Shown: positions 1 through 7,823 of the stretch, in pieces | Layout of the letters: the number at the start of each line of letters is the position of its first letter | How positions within the stretch are numbered: position 1 is the stretch's first letter | Source of the DNA: Hyphomonas sp. | GTDB taxonomy: Bacteria; Pseudomonadota; Alphaproteobacteria; Caulobacterales; Hyphomonadaceae | Assembly: GCF_013823385.1 (NCBI RefSeq) | Contig: NZ_PNMA01000003.1 | Coordinates: 124,001-188,000 of the forward strand | Direction: 5' to 3' | DNA: 64,000 nucleotides | Notes under the pieces: generated by a model | The model's input: the letters and a program-made list of their open reading frames with translations, nothing else | Databases searched by the model: none | Told to the model about the DNA's origin: nothing | Made by a program: the position numbers and the translations under genes

Positions 1-33
1 GCCGCCGAGCGCAAACGGCAAAGGGACGGGCGG

Positions 34-1191
34 ATGCATCAGGCCGAGTATTTCCATGTGGCGGGCGACCCCTATTCGCATCTGATGCTCCAGGTGCTGC
101 CGCTGCTGGCCGCGCGCTATGACATTGCCGTGAAGCCGAGGCTGGCGCCGCCGCCGCCCGATTGGGCCGCGCCGGAGCGGGCCAAACTGGAAGACTATTC
201 GCGCCAGGATGCCGCGCGGCTGGCGGCGAAGGCGGGCCTGCGCTTTGCCGATCCGGGGGCGCAGCCTTCTGCTGAGAGATTGGCGCAGGCCGAAGCGGCT
301 TTTGCGGGCATTCTGGACGCGCCGGAATTTGCCACGCGGGCGCTGGAGATCAGTGGGGCGCTCTGGTCTGGCGCGCCGCTGCCGGGCGGGGGCGCGGCGG
401 CAGAGGCGGCGCTGGCCGAGGGCGGGGCACGGCGCGAGGCGCTGGGGCATTATCTGGGCGGGATGCTGCATTACGAAGGCGAATGGTATTGGGGCGTTGA
501 CCGGCTGCACTATCTGGAGCGGCGCCTGCGGGCGCTGGGCGCGCAGAAGGCCGGGGCGCCGGAGGCTTTCATCTTTGTGCAACCTGATTGTCCGCAGGCG
601 GAGGCAAAGCCGGGCGGGGCGGCGAAGGAGGTTCACTTCTACCTCTCTTTCCGCAGTCCTTACACCTACATTGCGGCCGAGCGCATCCGGGCGCTGGCGG
701 CGGCCCATGGGGCGGCGCTGAAGCTGCGCTTCGTGTTGCCGATGGTGATGCGGGGGCTGCCGGTGCCGCGGATGAAGGGGATGTATATCTCCCGCGACGT
801 GGCCCGCGAGGCGCGCCGGATGGGCATTCCCTTCGGCAAGATTGCCGATCCGGTCGGCACGCCGGTTGAGCGCGGCTATGCCATCCTGCCGATGGCGATG
901 GAACAGGGCGCGGGGTTTGAATACTGCCAGTCTTTCCTGAAGGGCGTGTGGGCCGAGGGCATTGATGCGGGCAGTGATGCCGGTCTGCGGCAGATCGTGG
1001 AGCGCGCGGGACTGGACTGGAGCAAGGCGCGGACGCTGATTGGCGGAGACCATTGGCGCGCGGAGGCAGAGGCCAACCGCGCGGAGATGATGGGGCTGGG
1101 CATCTGGGGCGTGCCGAGTTTCCGGGTGGGCGATGTGGCCACCTGGGGGCAGGACAGGATGTGGATCATCGAAGATGCGCTTTCGGAATAG
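34..1191 (+). CDS. Two-domain DsbA-fold protein, 2-hydroxychromene-2-carboxylate isomerase-like
   Basis: The protein is 385 aa from the ATG at 34. The reading frame stays open to base 1, so the true start may lie upstream of the window. The second half begins near residue 200 with HFYLSFRSPYTYIAAERI, the first strand and helix of the DsbA/HCCA-isomerase fold, and ends with GIWGVPSFRVGD, the cis-proline segment of that family. The first half begins EYFHVAGDPYSHLMLQV, which looks like a second, degenerate copy of the same opening strand, so this is probably a tandem fusion. Known relatives are glutathione-dependent isomerases of aromatic catabolism or kappa-class GSTs. No CxxC is visible at either active-site position, so oxidoreductase activity is unlikely. 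The exact substrate is unknown. A DUF1330-like gene follows 28 bp downstream. Confidence 0.75.
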   Translation: MHQAEYFHVAGDPYSHLMLQVLPLLAARYDIAVKPRLAPPPPDWAAPERAKLEDYSRQDAARLAAKAGLRFADPGAQPSAERLAQAEAAFAGILDAPEFATRALEISGALWSGAPLPGGGAAAEAALAEGGARREALGHYLGGMLHYEGEWYWGVDRLHYLERRLRALGAQKAGAPEAFIFVQPDCPQAEAKPGGAAKEVHFYLSFRSPYTYIAAERIRALAAAHGAALKLRFVLPMVMRGLPVPRMKGMYISRDVAREARRMGIPFGKIADPVGTPVERGYAILPMAMEQGAGFEYCQSFLKGVWAEGIDAGSDAGLRQIVERAGLDWSKARTLIGGDHWRAEAEANRAEMMGLGIWGVPSFRVGDVATWGQDRMWIIEDALSE

Positions 1192-1219
1192 GCGAATAAA
1201 TCCGTACAGGGAGGAATGA

Positions 1220-1675
1220 ATGCAGGTTGTCAATGAAGTGTTTCCCACAGATCCGGCGGTGGTGCAGGAGCTGATGAAGCCGGGGCCCGATGGGCCGATC
1301 TTCATGGTGAACCTCCTGAAGTTCAAGGAGAAGGCCGAGTATGAGGATGGCCGGGCCACCGATCTTTCCGGGCGCGACGCGTATATGATCTATGGCCGGG
1401 CGGTGACCGACATCCTGCCGAAGTTTGGCGGCAAGGCGATCTTTGCCGCAGACGTGACCTTCCTGTCGCTGGGCAAGGCCGAGGAGCTGTGGGATGAGGT
1501 GGCCATCGCGATGTATCCCAAACGTGCCGATATGGTACGCATGTCGATGTCGGCCGAATGGCAGGCGGCGGCGGTGCACCGCACGGCGGGCCTCAAAGGG
1601 CAATTGAACATTGAAACGGTGCTTCAGGAGAGCATGAAGGCGGCCCTGCTGTCACAAATGGGCATCAAGGCATAG
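1220..1675 (+). CDS. DUF1330-like dimeric alpha/beta-barrel protein
   Basis: This is a 151-aa cytoplasmic protein without signal peptide or membrane segment. The segment GPIFMVNLLKFKEKA near residue 27 and the later YGRAV...GGKAIFAADV pattern match the ferredoxin-like dimeric barrel of DUF1330 and related monooxygenase-like small proteins. The start has a good Shine-Dalgarno (GGGAGG, about 7 nt before the ATG). It follows the HCCA-isomerase-like gene by 28 bp and probably shares its transcript. Function is unknown; proteins of this fold are often accessory enzymes of aromatic catabolism. The fold call is fairly secure, the role is not. Confidence 0.65.
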   Translation: MQVVNEVFPTDPAVVQELMKPGPDGPIFMVNLLKFKEKAEYEDGRATDLSGRDAYMIYGRAVTDILPKFGGKAIFAADVTFLSLGKAEELWDEVAIAMYPKRADMVRMSMSAEWQAAAVHRTAGLKGQLNIETVLQESMKAALLSQMGIKA

Positions 1676-1734
1676 GCAGGCACGGACTTAACCGCTATTA
1701 AAGCGCCAGAAAACTGGCCTAGCAAGGAAGCGGA

Positions 1735-2352
1735 ATGGCAGACCTTCTCGAAAATGAGCCCGATCTCATCGACCCGGCAACCGAAAGCGAAGACGGCCGC
1801 AAACGCCGCTCCGAGCGCAGCCGGGAGCAGATCATCGAAGCGATGTTCGAGCTTGTGGCTCAGGGCGAGCTTGACCCCGGCGCCGCGCGGATCGCTGAGG
1901 TGGCAAATGTCAGCCTGCGCACGGTGTTCCGTCACTTCGAGGAGGTTGACGGGCTCTACCAGGAGATGAACCGCCGCGTGAAGGCGGAGGTGATGCCGAT
2001 CGTCAAGGCGCCGTTCAACAGCACGAACTGGCGCGATACGGTGCTGGAACTTGTCGGGCGCCGGTCTGAAGTGTTCGAGCGGATCATGCCCTACCGCGTG
2101 TGCGGCAGCATCCGGCGTTTCCGCTCGGCCTATCTGATGCAGGGCCATCAGGATTTCGTGGCGATGGAGCGGTCGATCCTCGATTCGGTGCTGCCCGAAG
2201 AGATACGCTCCGATGTGGTGCTCGAAGCCGCGTTTGACAGCGTTCTGGGCTTTGATACCTGGCGGCGTCTGCGGCAGGATCGCGGGCTCTCGGTTGAGGA
2301 TGCGCGCGCGGCGATGCGCAAGCTGGTCGAAGCGTTGCTCGCCTCTGTCTGA
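1735..2352 (+). CDS. TetR/AcrR family transcriptional regulator
   Basis: The protein is 205 aa. After an acidic leader of about 25 residues comes the N-terminal DNA-binding domain: RSREQIIEAMFELVAQG, then the helix-turn-helix around RIAEVANVSLRTVFRHF (residues about 55-72). The remainder is helical and should be the ligand-binding and dimerisation domain, with no family-specific signature that I recognise. It is followed 9 bp later by the formylglycine-generating enzyme gene in the same direction and may control the sulfatase locus; that link is inference from position only. No clear TetR palindrome was found in the short upstream gap. Confidence 0.85.
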   Translation: MADLLENEPDLIDPATESEDGRKRRSERSREQIIEAMFELVAQGELDPGAARIAEVANVSLRTVFRHFEEVDGLYQEMNRRVKAEVMPIVKAPFNSTNWRDTVLELVGRRSEVFERIMPYRVCGSIRRFRSAYLMQGHQDFVAMERSILDSVLPEEIRSDVVLEAAFDSVLGFDTWRRLRQDRGLSVEDARAAMRKLVEALLASV

Positions 2353-2361
2353 CCTGGCTCC

Positions 2362-3237
2362 ATGCGCGCGCGCCTTGCCCTTCTGACGCTGTGCGCGCTG
2401 GCCGCTTGCGGGGCTGCGCCTTCGGATGATCCGGCTGCGGGAAGCTGCGGGCTTGAAGCTGGCGCGGTGGGGCAGTTTGTGACCGTGCCCGGCGGCGTTC
2501 TGCAGAAGGGCCGCGATGCGATCTATCCCGAAGAGCGGCCCGAGATGGACCTGCATGTCGACGGGTTTCGCATTCAGGCGCATGAAGTGACGAATGATCA
2601 GTTTGCGGCCTTTGTGGCGGCGACAGGTTATGTGACCGATGCCGAGCGCGGCGTGGCCGAGAACCTGCCCGGCGCAGGCTCGGCCGTGTTCCGCAATGCG
2701 CGCTGGCATCTGGTTTCCGGCGCGAGCTGGAAAACGCCGGATGGTCCGGGGTCTGACATTGAAGGCAAGGGCAGCCTGCCGGTGGTTCATGTGTCACTGG
2801 CTGATGCGATGGCCTATGCGGCCTGGGCGGGCGGTCGCATTCCCAGCGAAGAGGAATGGGAGCATGCCGCGCGCCTCGGCCTGCCGGACCCGGAACGGGA
2901 CACGTCCGGCGCGTTTACCGATGAGGGCAAGCCGAGGGCAAATACCTGGCAGGGCATCTTCCCGGTGGCGAATGCCGGGGATGACGGCTTTGCGGGCGCT
3001 GCGCCGGTGGGCTGTTTCCCGGCAGACCGGCTTGGGCTCTATGACATGATCGGCAATGTCTGGGAGTGGACGGATACGCCGTTTGCGCCGGGCAACAATA
3101 CGATCAAGGGCGGCAGCTATCTCTGCGCCGACAATTTCTGCCGCCGGTATCGCCCGGCCGCGCGCCATCCGCAGGAGGTGGATTTCTCATCCAACCATAT
3201 CGGCTTCCGGATCGTGAAGGATATGGAAGCCGACTAG
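2362..3237 (+). CDS. Formylglycine-generating enzyme (SUMF1 family), predicted lipoprotein
   Basis: This 291-aa enzyme should oxidise the active-site Cys of type I sulfatases to formylglycine. The FGE-sulfatase fold is recognisable from HEVTNDQFAAFVAATGY, the SLADAMAYAAWAGGRIPSE stretch and the terminal GGSYLCADNFCRRYRPAAR. The two cysteines in that last segment (Cys255 and Cys260) have the five-residue spacing of the catalytic pair in aerobic FGE (human 336/341), which separates it from catalytically dead SUMF1-domain proteins. The N-terminus is a lipoprotein signal with lipobox LAAC (Cys16), so the enzyme is predicted to sit outside the cytoplasm. Two Cys-type sulfatases lie convergent and directly downstream, its likely clients. 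The start at 2362 is 9 bp after the TetR gene. Confidence 0.88.
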   Translation: MRARLALLTLCALAACGAAPSDDPAAGSCGLEAGAVGQFVTVPGGVLQKGRDAIYPEERPEMDLHVDGFRIQAHEVTNDQFAAFVAATGYVTDAERGVAENLPGAGSAVFRNARWHLVSGASWKTPDGPGSDIEGKGSLPVVHVSLADAMAYAAWAGGRIPSEEEWEHAARLGLPDPERDTSGAFTDEGKPRANTWQGIFPVANAGDDGFAGAAPVGCFPADRLGLYDMIGNVWEWTDTPFAPGNNTIKGGSYLCADNFCRRYRPAARHPQEVDFSSNHIGFRIVKDMEAD

Positions 3238-3244
3238 GCGGCGC

Positions 3245-4906
3245 TCAGTTCGGCCAGTAGATGTATTCTTCGCCTTCGACATAGGGATCGGCCAGGGTGT
3301 GGTCGATCTTGATGGGACTTTCGATTGTGTACGGATAGAGCGGCTGGCGGGCGTCTTTCCAGTGAGCGTCGATCAGGGCCTGCAGTTCGGCGAGTTTTTC
3401 CGGCTCCGAGGCGGCAAGGTTAGTCTGCTCGGTGGGGTCGCTCTTCAGGTCAAACAGCCAGGATTTGTTCTGGCGGCCATTGACCTGGAGTTTCCAGCCG
3501 CCGGCGCGTACGACCCTGTAATAGCCGCTGGACCAGAAGATGGCATCGCCGGGGCGTGCGAACTCGCCATTGCCGGTGGCGAGCGGCAGGATGTTCTGCC
3601 CGTCGATCTCGACGCCGGCGGGGAGCGGCGCGCCCGCGACGGCAGCGAGGGTGGGCATCATGTCGACATGCGCGACGGGTTCATCGACGACCGTGCCGGG
3701 CTGGATGGCGGCGGGCCATTTCATGAAGAGGGGCACGCGGATGCCGCCTTCAAACAGGGTGATCTTCCAGCCGCGATAGGGCGCGTTGACCTCCGGAATG
3801 CCGATATAGCCGGCAGCGCCATTGTCGCTGGAAAAGACGATGATGGTGTTGTCCGCGAGGCCTTCTTCCTCCAACTTCTCCATGATGCGGCCGACGCTGC
3901 GATCCACGGCGCGGAGCATGGCGGCGTAGACGCGCAGGCGATGGGGCTCGATGTCGCCGACGGCTTCATAGTCTTCCTTCGTGGCCTGGAGCGGCGTGTG
4001 AACGCCCCAATGGGCAAGATAGAGGAAGAAGGGCCGGTTCCGGTTGGCTTCAATCACTTTCAGGGACTCGTCGGTCCAGTAATCGGTGAGATAGCCGCCC
4101 GGCTCGAACCAGTCGCTGCCATTATAGCTGGCAGCGAACTGCATCCGTGCCCAGAGGAATTTGTCGATGGGGTCAAAGTCTAGCCTTGCATCCACCCCGC
4201 GCGGATCGCCGGGGGGCAGGAACATGCCGCTGGCCATGTCCAGGCTTTCATCGAAGCCCTGATCGTTTGGCTTGAAGGGGGAGGCGTTGCCAAGGTGCCA
4301 TTTGCCGATATGGACGGTGTGATAGCCGCGCGCCTTGAGGACTTCGGCGATGGTGACCTCTTCGCTGGGCAGACCCTGCTCGGCGAAGGGAGGCATGATC
4401 TTTTCGTTTTCCTTCACATGCTCCGTAGGCGGCAGGCCTGTGCGCATGTCGTTGGCGAACATCGGCACGATGCGGGACATGCCGGGCGGGGTGGGGGTAT
4501 ATTCAAAGCCTGTGCGGGTGGGATAGCGGCCCGTCATCAGCATGGCGCGGGACGGCGCGCAGGTGCCGGTGCCGGAATAGGCGGTGGAGAAGAGAGCGCC
4601 GTCGGCGGCCAGCCGGTCGATATTCGGGGTGGGGACACGCCCGCCTGCGACGCCGCCGCCAAAGGTGGAGATGTCGTTGATGCCGAGATCATCAGCGAGG
4701 ATGAAGATGATGTTGGGCGGGCGCTCTGCGGGCGGCTGCGCGGCTGTTTCCGGACCTTTCATCCACAGGATGGGGCGGTTGGGCGCAATCTCCGGCCGCT
4801 CCGAGCGCGTGACGAGATAGAGGATGATTTCCTTGCGGTTGAAGAAGGCGAGCGCGCCGGCGCCAATGATCAGAACGGCGAGCCCGGTGAGGATCTTGCG
4901 CAGCAT
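3245..4906 (-). CDS. Type I sulfatase (arylsulfatase family), membrane-anchored
   Basis: The protein is 553 aa. An N-terminal hydrophobic helix (residues about 5-22) with no obvious cleavage site suggests a membrane-anchored periplasmic enzyme. The metal-binding start IIFILADDLG contains Asp72-Asp73. The sulfatase signature is CAPSR at residues 116-120 followed by TGRYPTRTG, so Cys116 is the residue to be converted to formylglycine. HIGKWHLG and the SSDNGAA segment supply the usual Lys/His and Asp-Asn metal ligands. It lies only 4 bp from the next sulfatase upstream, so the two are an operon, convergent with the FGE gene. The substrate (sulfated glycan or aryl sulfate) cannot be assigned by eye. 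Confidence 0.9.
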   Translation of the reverse strand: MLRKILTGLAVLIIGAGALAFFNRKEIILYLVTRSERPEIAPNRPILWMKGPETAAQPPAERPPNIIFILADDLGINDISTFGGGVAGGRVPTPNIDRLAADGALFSTAYSGTGTCAPSRAMLMTGRYPTRTGFEYTPTPPGMSRIVPMFANDMRTGLPPTEHVKENEKIMPPFAEQGLPSEEVTIAEVLKARGYHTVHIGKWHLGNASPFKPNDQGFDESLDMASGMFLPPGDPRGVDARLDFDPIDKFLWARMQFAASYNGSDWFEPGGYLTDYWTDESLKVIEANRNRPFFLYLAHWGVHTPLQATKEDYEAVGDIEPHRLRVYAAMLRAVDRSVGRIMEKLEEEGLADNTIIVFSSDNGAAGYIGIPEVNAPYRGWKITLFEGGIRVPLFMKWPAAIQPGTVVDEPVAHVDMMPTLAAVAGAPLPAGVEIDGQNILPLATGNGEFARPGDAIFWSSGYYRVVRAGGWKLQVNGRQNKSWLFDLKSDPTEQTNLAASEPEKLAELQALIDAHWKDARQPLYPYTIESPIKIDHTLADPYVEGEEYIYWPN

Positions 4907-4910
4907 GGGA

Positions 4911-6677
4911 TCAGGCTCCCTTTTTCCGTTTGCGGAGAAGTTTGAGGAGTAGCCAGATGAGGCAGCCGAGCAGCAGAAGGCCGATAATGCCGAAGGTAAT
5001 GATCTTCGGCATATTCCGCTTGAGCACGGCGGCGGTCATGTTCTTTTCCACCTGGGTGACGGAATTGTAGCCGGCCGGCACTTCCAGCACGCCGACCCGG
5101 TCTGCATAGGCGGCGTAGTCTGCCTGAAGCTGCTCGAAGATTTCCGGATGGTCTGCGCTCAGATCCTGGGTCTCGCCGGGATCGGTTTCGAGGTTGAAGA
5201 GGCGCCAATTGCCATCGCCCCAGGGCTGGAGATTGCGGACGATCTTCCAGGGGCCTTTATAGAGCGCGGCGTTGCCGGAGACTTCGATGCCGACGGCGTC
5301 GTCTTCCGAGTAGACCGCCGCAGCGGCGCCGGAGAGGAGGGGCATGAGGCTGCGTCCGTCGATGGAAACGCTGCCTTCCGGGGCGGGGCCAGCGTCTGCC
5401 ATTTCCAGCAGGGTGGGCGCCACATCGGTGACAATCGCGAAGGCATCCACGCGGCCGGGCGATATTCCGGGGCCGGACATGATGAGCGGTACGCGCAGGC
5501 CGCCTTCGGAAACGTAGAATTTGAAGAGATAGCTGGGCGAGGAGGCGGCGCTGGCAAATTCCGGCCCGATGAAGCCATAGCTGCCTTTCTCGCCGATACG
5601 GTCGATGCCGATATGATAGCCATTGGCGGCGAGCCAGGGGCCGAAGCGCGGGTCTTCTGCCGTGGAGGGCTCCGGGCCGTTGTCTGACGTGATGACGAAG
5701 ATGGTGTTCTCGAACTCGCCAGTGGCTTTCAGATGCGCGATGAAACGGCCGACATGATGGTCCATCGCTTCCAGCATGCCGGCATTGACGGCCATACGGG
5801 CGGCAAAGAGGCGCTGCTGGTCTTGTGAGAGGTCGTCCCATTTGCGCAGGTTGGGGTGCAGGGCGGGCTGCGCCGCGCCGGCGGGGACGAGGCCGAGTTC
5901 CTGGGCGCGTTGCCAGCGCCGCGTCTGCAGCGCTTCCCAGCCATCGCGATAGGTCTCCAGATAATTGGCGGTGAACTCGGGCGGGGCCTGAACGGGGATA
6001 TGGACCGCCTGGAAACTCAGATAGGCCAGAAAAGGCGCGGTGCTGTCACCTTCGCGCATATAGTCGATCATCTTGTCGACGATGAAGGTGGAAGAGTAGA
6101 AATCTTCCGGCAGGGAGGCGGGCTGGCCATCCTCATACCACGGCGCATCGGCGTAGAAGGGCATATAGGACTTGTCTTCCCAATTGTCCGCCCCCGACGC
6201 ATCGAGCGCGAAAGAGCGGTCAAAGCCATGACTGTCCGGCAAGTCGCCATGGCCGCTACCGAGGTGCCACTTGCCGGTCATCAGGGTGCGGTATCCCAGC
6301 GGCTTCAGGCGCGCGGCCAGCGTGGTGACGCCGGGTTCCAGACGCATGGAGTAGCCGGGCTTGCCGACATGTTCGGGAGGCAAGACTTCCGGGATGGTGG
6401 AGATACCGGTCCGGTGATTGTCGACCCCGGTAAGCAGCATGGCGCGGGAGGGCGAGCAGAGGGGGGAGGAGCGATACTGCGTGAACATGGCGCCGGAGGT
6501 GGCGAGGGCGTCAATGTTCGGGGTAGCCGCTTCGCCGCCATAGATGCCGAGATCCATCAGGGCGGCGTCATCGATCACCATCACCACGAAGTTGGGCTTT
6601 TTCTCAGGTACCTGCGCCGAGACCGGCAGCGCGGTGGCCACAAGGATAGTCAAGGCAGCCAGTAGCCTGCGCCTCAT
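4911..6677 (-). CDS. Type I sulfatase (arylsulfatase) with C-terminal membrane anchor
   Basis: The start chosen here gives 588 aa: a Sec signal peptide (MRRRLLAALTILVATA...SAQ) preceded by GGGAGG 8 nt upstream. The open frame runs 18 codons further without a better site. VVMVIDDAALMD carries the N-terminal Asp pair, and CSPSR at residues 74-78 with TGVDNHRTG is the Cys-type sulfatase signature. TGKWHLG and ITSDNGPE give the remaining metal and sulfate ligands. The last 30 residues hold a transmembrane helix (GIIGLLLLGCLIWLLLKLL) and a basic tail, so the enzyme is probably tethered in the periplasm. It is the first gene of the two-sulfatase operon; maturation by the adjacent FGE is inferred. 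Confidence 0.9.
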   Translation of the reverse strand: MRRRLLAALTILVATALPVSAQVPEKKPNFVVMVIDDAALMDLGIYGGEAATPNIDALATSGAMFTQYRSSPLCSPSRAMLLTGVDNHRTGISTIPEVLPPEHVGKPGYSMRLEPGVTTLAARLKPLGYRTLMTGKWHLGSGHGDLPDSHGFDRSFALDASGADNWEDKSYMPFYADAPWYEDGQPASLPEDFYSSTFIVDKMIDYMREGDSTAPFLAYLSFQAVHIPVQAPPEFTANYLETYRDGWEALQTRRWQRAQELGLVPAGAAQPALHPNLRKWDDLSQDQQRLFAARMAVNAGMLEAMDHHVGRFIAHLKATGEFENTIFVITSDNGPEPSTAEDPRFGPWLAANGYHIGIDRIGEKGSYGFIGPEFASAASSPSYLFKFYVSEGGLRVPLIMSGPGISPGRVDAFAIVTDVAPTLLEMADAGPAPEGSVSIDGRSLMPLLSGAAAAVYSEDDAVGIEVSGNAALYKGPWKIVRNLQPWGDGNWRLFNLETDPGETQDLSADHPEIFEQLQADYAAYADRVGVLEVPAGYNSVTQVEKNMTAAVLKRNMPKIITFGIIGLLLLGCLIWLLLKLLRKRKKGA

Positions 6678-6821
6678 GATGAAACCCTCCCTCATCTTAT
6701 CGTTGCGTCCATCTGACATTATGGCACGCATCGCGTCAATTGATTCCTGTGACGGGCTTGCCAGCGGGATGGAAGAGGCCAGATTGAACCTTCACGCGCG
6801 GCGGCGCGTTTGACGGTGAGG

Positions 6822-7823
6822 ATGAGATTGCCAATCGACTGGATAAAGCCCGGCGCGGGCGGGATTGAGGTGGCGGGCGGGGCCGCATTTGTGGACCCGT
6901 CGCTGCCGAGGCCATTGGCGATCGTGACGCATGGCCATGCGGATCATGCGCGCTCTGGCCATGGCCGCGTGATTGCCACGCCGGAGACGCTGGCGATCAT
7001 GGAGGCGCGCTATGGGCCAACGCCGGGCTGGGCCGTGGCGTATGGCGAGACAGTGGAAATCGGAGATGTGCGGGCAACGCTCTATCCGGCGGGCCATGTG
7101 CTGGGCTCGGCGCAGGTGTTGCTGGAGCGGGGCGGCGAGCGCGTGATCGTGACCGGAGATTTCAAGCGGGCACGCGATCCGACCTGCCGGCCCTTCGTGC
7201 CAGTGGCGTGTGATGTGCTGATCACGGAGGCGACATTTGGCCTGCCGGTGTTCCGGCATCCGCCGGCGGCGGGCGAGGTTGCCAAGGTGATCGAGCGGCT
7301 GGCCGAGGCACCGGAGCGCAGCGTTCTGATAGGCGCGTATGCACTAGGCAAGGCGCAGCGGGTGATCTGCCATCTGCGCGAGGCGGGGTATGACCGGCCG
7401 GTTTATCTGCATGGGGCGATGGAGAAGCTCTGCGCGCTGTATGAGGCGCATGGGGTGGCGCTGGGCGAGCTGCGCCCGGCCACCGGGGCAGCGGCAAAGG
7501 AGATGGCGGGACATGTGGTGGTGGCGCCGCCGAGCGCGCTGCGCGATCGCTGGACGCGGCGGCTGCCCGATCCTGTGCTGGCGATGGCGTCAGGCTGGCT
7601 GCAGGTGCGCCAGCGGGTGCGGCAGAACAATATCGACCTGCCGCTGGTGATCTCCGACCATGCTGACTGGGCGGAGCTGACGCAGACGATCCGCGAAGTG
7701 GCACCTTCCGAAGTGTGGGTGACGCATGGCAGTGAGGCGGGCCTCTTGCGCTGGTGCGAGCTTAACCAGATCCGCGCGCGGGCGCTGCATATGGTCGGGC
7801 GGACGGATGAGGGCGAGGCATGA
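6822..7823 (+). CDS. Ligase-associated DNA exonuclease (metallo-beta-lactamase/beta-CASP-like)
   Basis: This is about a 333-aa MBL-fold nuclease. THGHADHARSGH (near residue 38) is the metal-binding HxHxDH motif. YPAGHVLGSAQVLLE, VTGDFK and ISDHADW are further signature blocks of the family annotated as ligase-associated DNA exonuclease. The ATG at 6822 is preferred over upstream TTG 6810 and GTG 6816 because it has a GTGAGG just upstream and matches the usual family N-terminus. It overlaps the DNA ligase by 4 bp (ATGA), so the two are translationally coupled. In other bacteria this pair often sits with an Lhr-type helicase and a PdeM-type phosphoesterase; neither is present here. The expected role is DNA end processing in repair. 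Confidence 0.88.
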   Translation: MRLPIDWIKPGAGGIEVAGGAAFVDPSLPRPLAIVTHGHADHARSGHGRVIATPETLAIMEARYGPTPGWAVAYGETVEIGDVRATLYPAGHVLGSAQVLLERGGERVIVTGDFKRARDPTCRPFVPVACDVLITEATFGLPVFRHPPAAGEVAKVIERLAEAPERSVLIGAYALGKAQRVICHLREAGYDRPVYLHGAMEKLCALYEAHGVALGELRPATGAAAKEMAGHVVVAPPSALRDRWTRRLPDPVLAMASGWLQVRQRVRQNNIDLPLVISDHADWAELTQTIREVAPSEVWVTHGSEAGLLRWCELNQIRARALHMVGRTDEGEA

